A stretch of 64,000 nt of DNA from Tetrastigma voinierianum (Eukaryota > Streptophyta > Magnoliopsida > Vitales > Vitaceae): the NCBI GenBank assembly GCA_016808115.1, contig JAEQBH010000193.1, positions 3,162,001 to 3,226,000 of the forward strand. Direction: 5' to 3'. The translations under genes were made by a program, and so were the position numbers. Numbering within the stretch: the stretch's first letter is position 1; every line of letters starts with the position of its first letter. The notes under the pieces are model-generated. The model saw nothing but the letters and a program-made list of their open reading frames with translations, did not search any database and had not been told where the DNA came from. Below are positions 11,937-22,475 of the stretch, piece after piece.

Positions 11937-13351
11937 TGATGAATACTCATTTGAGTGATAATTATAATAGAATGCGGCACATTTAAATCCTGATTTACCC
12001 GCATTTTGTATGAAGCAGTACTTCTAATCTCTTATGTGTTTCGGACTTGTGCGGAGTCTTCCGGGTTAAAACGTAAGTGCCTGAGGATGTTTGCAGGAAG
12101 CTAATACATGAGCCGGTGTGGATGTGGGTGAGCAATTGACGAAGTCTCGGGAACTCGAGAGAAAGGCAAGGAAAGCACCGATGCACAAGTTCTCTGGTGA
12201 GACACCAAGTTCTCACACAGCCTGACTCTATTTGAAAAATTGGCGGTGAACAAGTTCTACAGAGTACGACTTCTTTGGAAAATCGCATTAGTGAGTTCCT
12301 GCAGAATTTTAACTAAAGTTCCTCTGTTTATTGCATGGAACTTGGAATTATTAAAGAATTCAATCCGTCTGTGAGGGCACTCTCGTCGACAAACCAAAAT
12401 GGGAAAATCACATTGGAAATTTATAAAGGGAAGAGGACACAAGTAATAGGGGGCTCTCTGACTCTCTTTTAGTTTTTTAGTTCTTCACTTCTAGGGTTTA
12501 GGTTTTGATAGAATAAGAGTTTTTCTCCAGTTTTTGAGTTAGACTTTGTAGATCCAGTTTGATTTCCATTTCTTTTAGAAGTTTCGATTCAAGAGTTTGT
12601 AATCTTCGGCATAAATATTTATTACGCACACAAATCTTAGCATTCCATTCTTCATTCTCGAGTTTACAAGTCGGTCCCGATTTCTACAAGATGCACATTT
12701 TTATGATTAATCGTTCTTCGACTTTAATTGTTCATACAAGTTTTATGGAGTTCTAAACCCCTACTGCTGGGATCATACGGGGGAAACTCACCCCGATCAA
12801 GGTAAAGTCCCTCAGTTCCTCTTTTGATTTTCAATGGATTGTGTAATATTGATCACTTGTGTTAGAAAGGTTTTAAATCCTTCGTTGGGCAAATTCTTGA
12901 CAACGTGTTAACTAGATATTTCCGGTACCGCGTTGTAGTGATCATAATGCCAACTAAGGGTTCGTTTTAGTGAGAACAAGTGTTTGGTATTGCTCGATCA
13001 TCTTTATTTTCAAGAGCATTTAAAGACAAATCCTCCATCGAAGACATTTATCGATGGTTCTAGATGAGTTTATAAAATAAGAGGTGGGACTTACGATCGA
13101 GTGAGTGGAACCCTAAAAATCCAATGATTGTCTTTCTAGTTTTAAAACATTTAACCAATCAACCGTTCATCCAAACAACACAACATTCTGATTCTCTTTT
13201 AAATCATACTTTTGAGTGGGAATAGCTCCTGATGATCAACAAAGTAAGACCGCTCCTGAGAGATGACACATTGGATTTCCACAGTATTACAATGCTAGAC
13301 GACCATAATTCCTACGGCAGGAATGGAGTCGGCACACTAATCGGAATGACA
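11937..13351 (+). repeat. E1 3' LTR
   Basis: 1,415 bp, aligned with 1550-2985. It starts TGATGAATACTCATTT right after the polypurine tract and ends GGAATGACA before the TSD CCTAT. Differences from the 5' copy are many and include numerous short indels. Confidence 0.9.
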
Positions 13352-13356
13352 CCTAT

Positions 13357-13649
13357 TATACTTTTTGGCCATTCATTTATCACAATTTCATAAACATCTA
13401 TTCTTTGTAACAATTGACCTTAGGTCCTCATTTTACAAATTTCCACATTTTTCCCTTTTTCACTTGGGTTTATTTCCGGGTTCAATACATTTCTCAATTT
13501 AGCATATAATATTCAATCATATGCTCACTCTTTCAATTTACATTTATCAATTTATCAAATTACTCGGAATAACCCAAGTTTGACTCAATTCATACCGAAT
13601 ATATGTAAGAATTATTCTCTAAAAATTCTAGGGTATTTTGGGCGTTACA
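13357..13649 (-). mobile_element. Long gypsy LTR L1, 5'-terminal fragment
   Basis: On the minus strand this begins TGTAACGCCCAAAATACCC at 13649 and continues past 13357 into 1549 once E1 is removed. It aligns with the start of solo LTR S1: both have GGTATGAATT..G.CAAACTTG and TTGATAAATTGA-AAAT. It interrupts R1 at 13649/13650. The matching TSD would be left of the window, so whether L1 is solo or part of a full element is unknown. Confidence 0.78.
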
Positions 13650-13960
13650 TGGGCGGCTCCCAAAACCATCACGAATCTGACCAAAATGCTCCGCGACGTC
13701 ATCGTATTAATCGATGTGGATCGACTCTAAATTCAGTATTGAAGCGTAGCGTCTGTGCGTCTAGAGTAGTACCTATAAAGCCCTTCAGATCCAGGTTGCT
13801 AATATAGAAAATCTCAAATGTCAAGGGAGGTTTGAGGAGGTACAAATCGAATTACACGACACCATTTTTTCATTAACCCTTTATTCCTTACCTCTCACAG
13901 GGTTAGACGTGGTTTTGGGAATTCAATGGCATGAAAGCTCTTGAAGATTACGTAATTGTG
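13650..13960 (+). pseudogene. R1 aspartic protease relic
   Basis: At 13695-13735 the translation runs DVIVLID and then, after a one-base shift, a G-S-T-L-N track: the family motif is V-L-I-D-[CS]-G-S-T-[LH]-N. At 13900-13930 GLDVVLGIQW matches the conserved C-terminal protease signature (D-V-I-L-G-x-x-W). A single frame shift separates catalytic Asp from Gly, so it is inactive. RT follows about 130 bp later. Confidence 0.7.
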
Positions 13961-14079
13961 TAGTTGGAGGAAGTTAACCAGATTGGTGGAAACCAAACTA
14001 AGAAATTGGTGGCATCGTGGAAAAAAAAAATATCATGAGGCATCAATTGAAGAGATAACCAAGGGTGGTCTCTGGCATT

Positions 14080-15450
14080 CTTCTGTTTGTTGTGTGCTGC
14101 AAGTTGCCCCAAACGGAACTACAGCGAATATTCATCGGGTTGCATGAGTTATTGTAGGAATTTTCAGATTTGTTCATTGAGCCTTCAAGCTTACCACCAA
14201 CACGAGAGGTTGACCACGACATTGCCCTTAAGGAAGGAACCGAACCGATTAATGTTCGGCCTTATAGATATGCGCACTATCAAAAAACGAGATCAGAAGC
14301 GGGTCAAGATATCTTTTAATCGGGTATGTGACTGGCCACTATCCCCTTCCTCGTCGCCGTATTACTAGTAAAAAGAAAGGCGGGAATGGCGATTTATGCA
14401 GTGCTCCAGCTCAATGCGTAACGTTAAAGACCAATTTCCGATTCCCTACGATGGAGCGACATGTTGGATGAACTCACGAGGCTTCTTGTACCAAGCGATG
14501 CGAGGCGAGGATACCATCAGTGCGAGTTAAACCATGTGATATCCATTAAAGCGCACCGAGCGCGCAATGGGTCTGAGTACTTAGTTATGCCCAGCCGACA
14601 TAACGCTTTACCTTCCACATTTCAAGCCATAATGAACTCCATATTTCGACATCATCTTTGAAAATTCATATTAGTTTTCTTTGATGATATTTTGATCTAT
14701 AGTCCGGACTGGGATCAACATTTAGTGCATGTAAGGCAAACTTTCGAAATATTGAGGCAACATAGATTCTTTGTTAAAGCGCTGGCAATGTATTTGGGCG
14801 GTAAGGGTGGAGTACTTAGGACACATCATCAGCAACGGCGTGAGTGGATGAACATAAAATTTACGCTATGATAAAGCGGCCTCGCCTACTAACATTTCGG
14901 AACTACGTGGGTTTTTAGGTTTGACATGTTATTACCGAAAGTTCGTCAAAGACTACGACATTATAGCGTGGCCCCTCACCAACCTTCTTAAAAAGGGCCA
15001 GTTCGGATGGCATGAAGTTGAGGCTTCTGTGCTCGAAAACAGGCCGTGTGAGCTACAGATATTAACCATGCCAAACTTCTTGATGTTTTCACTATTAAAG
15101 CAGATGCATCGGGAGAAGGGAGGTGAGGCCAGTCGACTCAACAAGGCAAACCAGTGGCATACATGAGTCGAGCCCTCGGAATGACAAAAAAATCATGGTC
15201 GACGTACGCTAAGGAGATGTTGGCTATACGTCAAAGCCATACATTACTGGCGGCCTTATCTTCTGACCACAAATTCTTTATTGATTGACAGCGCAGCCTC
15301 AAATATTTTCTAGAGCAACGAATAGTAACACCGGAGCAACAAAAATGGGTTGCTAAGCTCTTGGGCTACGATTACGAAATTAATCTGACCAGTGTGAATT
15401 CCCGCGATGCTGCTCGAGCAGGCGGTCAGATCTTCGTAAAATTTCCTTTA
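14080..15450 (+). pseudogene. R1 reverse transcriptase and RNase H relic
   Basis: Visible in order: the RT entry HDIALKEGTEPINVRPYRYA (about 14218-14277); a palm fragment VMPSRHNALPSTFQAIMNSI (about 14585-14643); the catalytic VFFDDILIYSP (14675-14707, YxDD as FFDD); GLTCYYRKFVKDY with the connection region (14918-14957); and LTNLLKKGQFGWH. RNase H follows from 15090 with KADASG-like sequence, PVAYMSRALG, WSTYAKEML and LLIDQRSLKYFLEQR (about 15275-15320), then WVAKLLGYDYEINL. One frame change near 15040 and many substitutions occur. Confidence 0.85.
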
Positions 15451-16040
15451 GTAGGTTAGCTTATGGGAGGAAATTAAAGAAGCTGCAAAAGAAGACCAAT
15501 ACATTCAGTCAAAGGGCCGTGCGGCCATTGAACAATCAGGGGGATCATATATATGGCGTCAAGGTCTGTTACTATACAAAGGGAGGGTCATTGTACCGAA
15601 CAATGCAACCTTAAGAAATGAAGGCATTACACGAATGCATGACACGAGGGCGAGGGGTCATTCGGGCGTCTAGATTCGGGAAGGTGGGACAAACGGTTTT
15701 ATTGGCCTAAAATGCATAAATCAGTACAAGACTACATCAAGGATCTTCAGTATGCCGGAAAATAAAAGCGAGACATTAGCTCAGCGGGGCTTCTTCAACC
15801 TATTGCCCGATCAGGTGCGAGTATGGGACTGATGTCATATGGAGCTTTGCTCGGGCCTCACAGGCGTCACAAGGAAAGGACACCATCATGGTGGTTGTCG
15901 GCCAGGACTTGAAAATGGGAATCCGCTCATTTCCTTCACTTTACAAGTCATCCTTTTCTTTATGAATTGTAGTGGCCAAAAAAAATTTGTGAAGGCATAA
16001 GTGACTTCATGGCATGCGAGATCAATTATTAGTGATCGGG
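15451..16040 (+). pseudogene. R1 integrase, N-terminal part, cut by S1
   Basis: LWEEIKEAAKEDQYIQSKGR leads into a zinc-binding region (about 15465-15760) with RVIVPN and HDTRARGHSG. The core then decays through 15990. The fragment ends with RSIISDR at 16018-16040, the second catalytic Asp motif, exactly where solo LTR S1 inserts. The same frame resumes at 19006 after one copy of the TSD is counted. Confidence 0.8.
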
Positions 16041-16343
16041 TGCGCCCCAAAAATACAGAATTTTATAATAATTTTATTACTTATATTACGCAGGTATGAA
16101 TTAGGCCAAACTTGTGTTTTTAAGGGAAAATTGATAAATTGACAAATTATGAAATAAGCAAAATTTAGTGAACCAGGAAATTTGAGCACTAAAACAAGAA
16201 CAAAAAATTGTAAAATGCCATAAAAAAGGGAGATAAAAATCAATAAGGGAGTAGAGATGGGCCACAATAGAATTAAAACAAGAATTGATTTGCAAAAAAT
16301 TAAGGTGAAGGACTTGAATTTGCAATTTGGAGACTTATGGGAG

Positions 16344-16350
16344 TATAAAA
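16344..16350 (+). promoter_or_regulatory. Probable TATA box of S1
   Basis: GGGAG-TATAAAA-GGGGGAG lies 300 bp into the LTR, upstream of an AG-rich tract and the TATGTTGTCTTAGA region. It is a classic plant LTR core promoter form. Confidence 0.5.
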
Positions 16351-17949
16351 GGGGGAGATAAGACCAAAATTCATATTTGGTCTCCAATTTGCCCTAGCAA
16401 AAAAACGTGTGAGAGAAAGAGAGCAAAGAAAACAAGAGGAAGAAGAGGAAGAAGAAGAAGGAGGAGGAGGAGTCCAAAGATCAAGGTATGTTGTCTTAGA
16501 ATCAAATATATTTTGGATTCCTAGGGCTTTGGAAGGAGAATAGATCCTCCTTGGCCTAGGGTTTTTATTGGGGAAGAGATCCACCATGACCACTAACTTG
16601 TTCTAGTGTTGTAGGTAAAACCCCGAATGTACAAAGAAAGACATGAATCCTCCACTGAGAGTTGGATTTACGGTTTAATTGCAAAGTAAAGGGGTTTGGG
16701 TTAGAACAAACCCTAACAAAATTGTGTATTAGGTATGTGTATGGGTTATGACCCATATTAGAATTGTTTTTGGGAGAAAATCATGAAAGGTTTTGATGAA
16801 AGACATCCATTGAAAGATGATTTGAGGATAATTGAGTTAAAAGATGAATTTAGGAAATGATTTTGAAGTGTATATGATATAGATTTGGTTTAGGATGGAA
16901 AAATTTGCATGAAAAATGGGAGAAAATACACATTTTAAGGCACTTTTGGAGACTTATGCTGTTTGTTGGACTTATGCAGTACAACTTGTATTCTAGTCAT
17001 TTGGCCAACTTATGCCGTACAAGTTGGGCATGCCAATTTTAACTGTTGCTTTCGATTTCGACCAGTTTTCGTATTTTGGCCATAACTTCCTCATTTTTTA
17101 TCCGATTTGAGTGATTCAAGTGGCTACGTAAAATAGACTTCAAGGAGAACCAAACTTAAAGAGAAGGTATCGTCTAATTCTGATCCTAAGTGGCCTAAAA
17201 ATTCACTCAAAGTGGGGCCATGTGCAAGAAAAATTCCTCCATCAGCTTTGGACATAGAGTAGTCCGGGTTGTTTCGGACGTAACTTGAGTTTCGGTGCTC
17301 CGAATTGGGTGATTCCAGTTGGAATAGAACCCTTAGCACCTTAACTTTAAATGAGTACAAATACCTAGAGTCAAATATGGAGTTAAGACCCCGGAAAAAT
17401 TAGTAATACAAACTGTTCCCAGTGTAATCCGGTAAACCGACTAGTTGGCATGAAAAGTACCATAACTTTAGTTGGATAATCCGATTGGAATGATTCCAAT
17501 TCCTAAGTAAAGTAGACTCATGATCGGAATAAGAATGAGTGCAGAGTCGAGCGTACCATCTTAGAACGTAGGGAGCCAAAGCCAGTCGTTTAGATAGATT
17601 ATTTGCATAATCACTAAGAGTGAATGAATTGTATTTGACTAGGTGCGGGTGAAGACGACAACCTGGCCTAGGATTGACATCGAGAAAGAAACGGAATCGA
17701 TAATTGGTTTGTTCTATACTTGTTCTTTATTCTAGTTTGTTCTATACCCGTTCTTTATTCTTTGGTTGTTCTATAACTGATCTTTACTCTAGTATTGTTC
17801 TATACTTGTTCCCGTTCTCTATTTGTGAAAAATACATATATATTGATTTGAATCATTGTTATTCGAACTGTTTGCCAAATATATGCATGTATGCGAGTAT
17901 TTGAGCGTAAGTGAATTCTTGCATAAAAGTAAATTAATTTTGAAGCGTA

Positions 17950-18325
17950 TTATTGAATGACCAACATGTGGGATTCACCAGCCAGATTAAGGTCATGAAG
18001 GTAACCGTATTTGTCTAATGCGAAATCACATTGCTATTGAATGACAGACATGACAGGATTCACCAACTGAATCTGTCGTGAATGTCGACTTCTATAGTCA
18101 TATGTGAGACGGTAATATTGAACGCGAAATCACATTGCTGGCTGAGATGACAAACGGGAATGATTCACCAAGCGAATGCATCGTGAATGCTCGAATCTAT
18201 CGATCATATGTGAGACCAATATTGAATGTGAAACCATTACTCTTGGCGAATGTGAAGCGAGGCGGGGATTCGCCGTGAATCTTTATCGTGGATGTCGAAT
18301 TCTATGTATATGTGGAATCACAAGC
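17950..18325. repeat. Tandem units in the middle of S1
   Basis: About three and a half units with period near 100 bp. Each has a core GACA-ACATG-GGATTCACCA, followed by TCGTGAATGTCGA and TCATATGTGAGAC..TATTGAA. Units start at about 17957, 18039, 18147 and 18250. They are degenerate. Confidence 0.75.
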
Positions 18326-19000
18326 CGAAAAAGAAGCGATGGTATTGAAGGGTGTATTTGTAGTATAAGTATCTTTACATTACAACGATATTGTATAAAG
18401 GCATTATTTTGATAAATGCATGATTTATATGAGCGAAAATGGAATCTGAGCGTATAGAACCACTAAGCTTATGAAAATGCTTAAGCGTATTGTTTTATCA
18501 ATGCGCGCGAGTCTTAAGTGATAGACATCGAAGCAAGACCCGAGATCGAGGGCTGAGTCATACGGGAAGGAATTACGGGTATGCTCCGTCATATGCATTC
18601 TTTCCATTTCTTTCGAACATTGACATTTTGTAAAACAGTTTGAACTCTGGATCATTATTTTTGTAAAGACATTTTGTTAAATGTAAACGTTATGAATATT
18701 TTGTTAATTGTCAATGTTTTATGGGCTTGCCAAAATAAATTTGCTTCCGCGAAATTACAAATTTAAAATGAATAAAATAGGCAAATGTTTTGATAAGATA
18801 ATTGGAAATGTCTAGATAATAGGGCTCACGGATCATAGCAAGATCAGTCGGGGATTCGAATTCGCGACACTTTGAAAACTAAAATTAAATAAAGCGATAA
18901 CTAAAGAGATTTGATTAATGACAAGGAAGCCGGCAGAGCGTCCCCGGGGTTTCGGTTAGGACTCACCAATCGGGTCGGGCCGGGCTCGGGGGTCGCCACA

Positions 19001-19672
19001 TCGGGACCCAATCTTCATCAGTAACTTCTGGAAGGAATTTTTTAAGCTATCGGGCACCAAATTACAGCTCATCTCCGCATACCACCCACAGACGGATGGC
19101 CAGTCGGAAGTCATCAATCATTCGTCAGGTAATACCTCGGTATTTATTCATCGGTGGCCACGGAAATGGAGTGGCTATTTACATGGCGGAATGCGTATAA
19201 TATGACATACCATATTTCAACGGGGATGACTCCTTTGGGAACTTTATGGTGCCCTCCCATTCCAACGTACAAAGATGGATTCTCATGGTACATGAGTGGA
19301 CCGACAACTTATAACCGGGATGAGCGCTCACGACGAGCGAAAGCCAACTTAGAAAGATCGTTAGACGAGAATGAAGCAAATGGAAGATAAGAGCGCGCGA
19401 GAGATATTTCGTTCGATGTGGCGAAGAATGCTATTGAAGTTACACCCTTCTGACCCGACAACCCGGTCTTCAAATGGGTCCATCAGAAACTAGCTAGCCG
19501 TTTTTATGGACCCTATCAAATTCTAGAGAAGATCGGGCTTGTTGCATACAAATTACAATTACCAGAAGGGGCGCGCATTCATCCGGTGTTTCACGTATCA
19601 CTACTCAAACAGTACCAAGATGACGGGGAGAACGTTGAAAAGTCCGCGGTGAGTTACCACCATTGATGAAGG
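19001..19672 (+). pseudogene. R1 integrase, C-terminal part
   Basis: Resumes with DPIFISNFWKEFFKLSGTKL (19006-19065), then SAYHPQTDGQSEVIN with the catalytic Glu (19069-19115). It continues to the GMTPLGTLW region (about 19220-19250) and a C-terminal part 'FYGPYQILEKIG' (about 19500-19535) and PEGARIHPVFHVSLLKQ (about 19562-19612), the standard end of chromoviral integrase. Several frameshifts lie between 19115 and 19490. Confidence 0.85.
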
Positions 19673-19924
19673 GTGGTCTTATTAGAGCCACAAACTATTT
19701 TAGACTACCGTTGGGTCAAGCAAGGACCTCAACTAATCGAAGAAGGTTTAGTGCAATGGAAACACCTTCCAACCGAAGAAGCAACATGGGAGTCGAGAAA
19801 GAAGTTACAGGAGATGTTTCTGAATTTGGACCTTGAGGACAAGGATCCACTTGATGGGGGAGGAATTGTTAGGCCACGTCGTTCGGAGAGGGGCCATAAG
19901 CCAAATCCCAAATACTTGGGATAA
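19673..19924 (+). pseudogene. R1 chromodomain, frame still open
   Basis: An 83-residue open frame starts five codons before the domain. Core: EPQTILDYRWVKQG, then EEGLVQWKHLPTEEATWES (the L-V-Q-W and E-E-A-T-W-E motifs of plant chromoviral chromodomains), then a GGGIVRPRRS tail rich in Arg/Lys that ends at a stop at 19924. Chromodomains of this group guide integration to chromatin marks. Two aromatic cage positions are plausible (Y/W in DYRW and W in TWES), but the first cage residue is unclear. It is an integrase extension, not a separate gene. It is the best preserved coding piece in the left block. Confidence 0.9.
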
Positions 19925-20260
19925 GTGGGGACGTAGTCCATTTGTACGTGAAAGCAGGAATGGACTGGTGCAAATGAGTCAGCAGAAGTTGCGAGTTTTT
20001 CGTCATTTTTATTTCCGTTAGTTGTATTCTGTTTGACGTATAGGGGCATGCTCTGTTTTAGTGGTGCTGTAGTTAAAGTTGTGGCTACTTGTTTTTCCTT
20101 TTATTTCGGTTTGAAGTGTACGTGGTTCTGCTATTTAAGCAGCCAAGAATTATTAAGGATTATGCAAGTTTTATTCCTGTTCTTGATGGTCTTGTTCTCA
20201 CCTAAACAGAACTATTTTCTGCCTTACAATTCTTGCTACTGACTGGGACCTATCAGTTTT
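19925..20260 (+). repeat. Candidate 3' untranslated tail and short LTR of R1
   Basis: Follows the stop of the chromodomain. It contains GATAAGTGGGGACG (possible polypurine tract) and a CTATTTAAGCAGCC TATA-like site at about 20131. Sequence ending GGGACCTATCA at about 20251 could be the LTR end. Reina-type elements have short LTRs, so the position fits, but no second LTR is available to prove it. Confidence 0.35.
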
Positions 20261-21459
20261 GTTATCGGGATTAAGGAAAAGAACAAATTATTGTAATAGG
20301 GGTCGTCCACCTTGGCCTGCCTTCCATGGATGAGTTGAATACATAGTATCTTGTTTGTCGGTGCTTAGAATGCTAAAACACTATTCAATACCATTAATTA
20401 AAATACTGTATCACTATGTTCACATAGTGCTCTTCAGTGTTCTTGTGATTCTGGTTCACTGTGTCAACATGGTACCCACTGTCGATTCATTTAGGTTTTT
20501 TTTTTTTATTGTTCTTCTCTTACTCCTATACAAGTTAGGTTGACAGCTAGAGATTGAGAAACAAGTTTATTTCCTTCATGGCCTCTGAATTTATTGTTCT
20601 AAAACCTACAAATCTTTATTTTTCTGTCACGTTTCACTACCTTTAAACATCTCCTGTTTCTTTTTCTTCTTTTTATTTGGGTGTCTGAATTCCTTCTCTC
20701 TCTCTCTCCCTCTCTTTTGATTGTTTCTCTATCGTGTCAGGTTTCCAAACCTCTGATATATAGGTTTTTGAGTTTGGATTAGCTTCAATTACCGAGTTTA
20801 TTCCCCATGCATGGCTCCCCAAAAACAATGGAACATATGATGTTTTTTAACTGCTCCATTTAGAATGGTGTCAACAACAAAAAAAAAAAAAAAAAGAAAC
20901 AAAAATCAAAGGCCACTAATCGAGATTTGCAAGAGATGACTATCATCCTTTTCAATTATTCATTTCTAAGCCACTCAAAGATAGACCCAGCTGTATTATT
21001 TATTTATTTTTAATTTTCAGGTATGGACCCCATGAGAGCTCTGCATGTACATGTTTATAGCACAGGCGCCAAATGGAGAATTCTCTCTACTTTTAGCATC
21101 CCCACCCAAAATATAGAAGATTGAGATAGGACATAACCATAAAAGATTCTCCTGAGACCGAAACCTACATCACAACCACAGTTTTATGGATGCCAAGTGA
21201 CTGGTTTCACTAAAGGATGAAACCTACAGAAGCTACCAGAAACAAAAAGATGACAAGTAACTAGTTGACAGAAATCAGGTGGTTTTCCATCTCCAGCTTG
21301 GTCCCACCAACTGCCCCTTCATGCATACCATCTAAAAAAATAGCTTCACATTTTCATCTTTAGGTCAAGATGAGCAGATGCCTACTTAAATTTTTTTGGA
21401 GACTCGAACCCAAGACTTAGGCGTGGTCCCCATTTATTAGTTTATTAATTCACCGACTA
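20261..21459. other. Non-coding, no gene seen
   Basis: AT-rich sequence with a CT run near 20694-20716 and a poly-A run at about 20878-20895. I see no protein similarity on either strand. It is the first sequence in the window that may be host intergenic DNA rather than recognisable transposon. Confidence 0.5.
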
Positions 21460-21646
21460 TGTTGGAAACCTTATGTACTATTTTCATTAGTATGATATTG
21501 TTAACTTTGGAATTAAAGCCCTCATAATTTTGCTTTTGGGCTTCTTCCCTTAAAAGGTTACTTACCAATTGGATATTATCAATGCTTATTAACTCATAAT
21601 CATTCTCATTCCTAACCGATGTGGGATTTTGGGTGCATACCCAACA
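21460..21646 (-). repeat. TRIM 3' terminal repeat
   Basis: 187 bp, starting TGTTGGGTATGC and ending TTTCCAACA on minus. It is preceded on minus by a polypurine tract. Confidence 0.7.
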
Positions 21647-21660
21647 ATCCTCCCCTCAAA
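21647..21660 (-). other. TRIM polypurine tract
   Basis: TTTGAGGGGAGGAT on minus lies directly before the 3' terminal repeat. Confidence 0.65.
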
Positions 21661-21760
21661 CAAAGTTCCACCAAGCCTCCCTCAAATTAGAATTTTCTGG
21701 TCTTTTCACTGTGTTCGGACACACGGTGTACGTGAAGCACCAACTGTGGCTGCTTGAGGC

Positions 21761-22207
21761 TAGGGATGACAATTTCCTCCGAACCCCAATGAAGAATCTG
21801 GTACCTGATCTGAATGGAGGAACATTTTAGACATAATTAAATATTCGGGTAATCAGGTTCGAAGATTTTCAGATTTGGGAATGGGGACGGGTCTGAGTAT
21901 ATCTTACTCGTCCTCGACTCGAATACTCGATTAAATATATACTATATATAAATGTAATATGTATTTATTTATATTAAAAAGCCCTAAAGGTAAAAGCATG
22001 CGGGGGTTTTTTTAAAAACAATTAATTTCACAAATTGGAACAGGGAATTTGGGTAGGGTATGGGTACCTAATCCTCCGATGGATGTGGGGATGAGAATAA
22101 AACATATAAATCCGATGGGGATAAGGATGGGGAGGGGATAGAAATAATAAAAGGAGATGGGATGGGGAATCTAAAATCCTACCAAATTCGACTCGTTGCC
22201 ATCCCTA
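21761..22207. mobile_element. MITE-like insert in the TRIM
   Basis: 447 bp with terminal inverted repeats TAGGGATGACAA and TTGCCATCCCTA. The interior is rich in GGGGATGGGGA and CGGGTA-type phrases, as in a common plant non-autonomous DNA element. No ORF. The flanks CTTGAGGC and CAAGGATC would be an 8-bp TSD with four mismatches, so the target duplication is not proven. Confidence 0.6.
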
Positions 22208-22266
22208 CAAGGATCTCACCGTACAATTTTGTTAAGCATCCACCCACATGATTAAGCCTGAACATA

Positions 22267-22278
22267 GCTCTGATAACA
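22267..22278 (-). other. TRIM primer-binding site (initiator Met tRNA type)
   Basis: TGTTATCAGAGC on minus, two bases after the 5' repeat. The standard site is TGGTATCAGAGC, so there is one mismatch. Confidence 0.7.
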
Positions 22279-22280
22279 CT

Positions 22281-22455
22281 TGTTGGGAAACATCGCTTTT
22301 GAATTTGTATGGTATTGTCTACTTTAGGCCTGAGACCCTCATGGTTTTGTTTTTAGGCTTCTCCCCAAAGGCCTCATATTAATTGGACATTGTCCATGCT
22401 TAATAACTCATAATCCTTTCCATTCCTAGCTAATGTGGGACTTTGGACACACACT
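22281..22455 (-). repeat. TRIM 5' terminal repeat
   Basis: Aligned with 21460-21646. The boundary next to the primer site is firm (22281). The outer boundary is within a few bases of 22455. Confidence 0.65.
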
Positions 22456-22475
22456 AATACGGTTCCATAAGAAAT

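Larger units (their letters stand above)
1550..13351 (+). mobile_element. Athila-like Ty3/gypsy retrotransposon E1, full length, degenerate
   Basis: This complete element of 11,802 bp lies inside L1. Its LTRs begin TGATGAATACTCATTT and end in CA, and it is flanked by a perfect 5-bp target duplication CCTAT (1545-1549 and 13352-13356). Order on + is 5' LTR, damaged tRNA-Asp-type primer site, gag, protease, RT, RNase H, integrase, an extra downstream ORF, polypurine tract, 3' LTR. Athila assignment rests on the gag/pol signatures, the primer-site type, the TGATGA start and the extra ORF after integrase. All coding parts have several stops and frameshifts. The paired LTRs differ at many positions and indels (roughly one in ten bases over the first 145 bp by eye), so the insertion is old or the consensus is poor. 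Confidence 0.9.
16041..19000 (+). mobile_element. Solo LTR S1 (2,960 bp) inside R1 integrase
   Basis: Begins TGCGCCCCAAAAATACAG, ends GGGTCGCCACA, and is bounded by a perfect 5-bp duplication TCGGG (16036-16040 and 19001-19005). No gag, pol, primer site or polypurine tract lies between the ends, so this is a single LTR left by recombination between the two LTRs of an element. It resembles L1 and the solo LTR at 32820-35589: both S1 and S2 share GAACCACTAAGC-TATGAAAATG, the phrase 'ATTCCAATTCCTAA.TAAA' with 'TAGACTCAT', and a mid-LTR tandem repeat. The family is probably a long-LTR chromovirus (Tekay-like), by LTR form only. Confidence 0.92.
13650..19924 (+). mobile_element. Chromodomain Ty3/gypsy element R1 (Reina-like), pol part
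   Basis: Protease, RT, RNase H, integrase and a C-terminal chromodomain follow in order on +. The element is opened by L1 at its left end and by solo LTR S1 at 16041. Its gag and 5' LTR are not in the window. A chromodomain straight after integrase places it among chromoviruses. The compact RT/RNase H signatures and the GGGI-x-RPRRS tail after the chromodomain look Reina-like, which is an inference from family knowledge. It is heavily decayed upstream, but the chromodomain frame is intact. Confidence 0.85.
21460..22455 (-). mobile_element. TRIM-like element (terminal repeats, PBS, PPT, no coding)
   Basis: Two direct repeats of about 180 bp (21460-21646 and 22281 to about 22455) share TGTTGG-AAAC, GGCTTCTCCC, TTAA-AACTCATAATC-TT and GATGTGGGA. 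Reading on minus, the 5' repeat is followed by a tRNA-iMet-type primer site (22267-22278), and the 3' repeat is preceded by a purine tract (21647-21660). The internal part has no protein and carries a MITE-like insert (21761-22207). Without it the element is about 550 bp, within the size range of terminal-repeat retrotransposons in miniature. The outer end near 22455 is not exact and no clean TSD is seen. Confidence 0.7.

Noticed and set aside
16327..16524. Arg-rich plus-strand frame in S1
   Set aside because: It is a translation of the AG-rich leader tract of the LTR.
20033..20543. Hydrophobic small frames as membrane peptides
   Set aside because: They come from T-rich DNA in the R1 tail and flank, with no conserved start context or motif.
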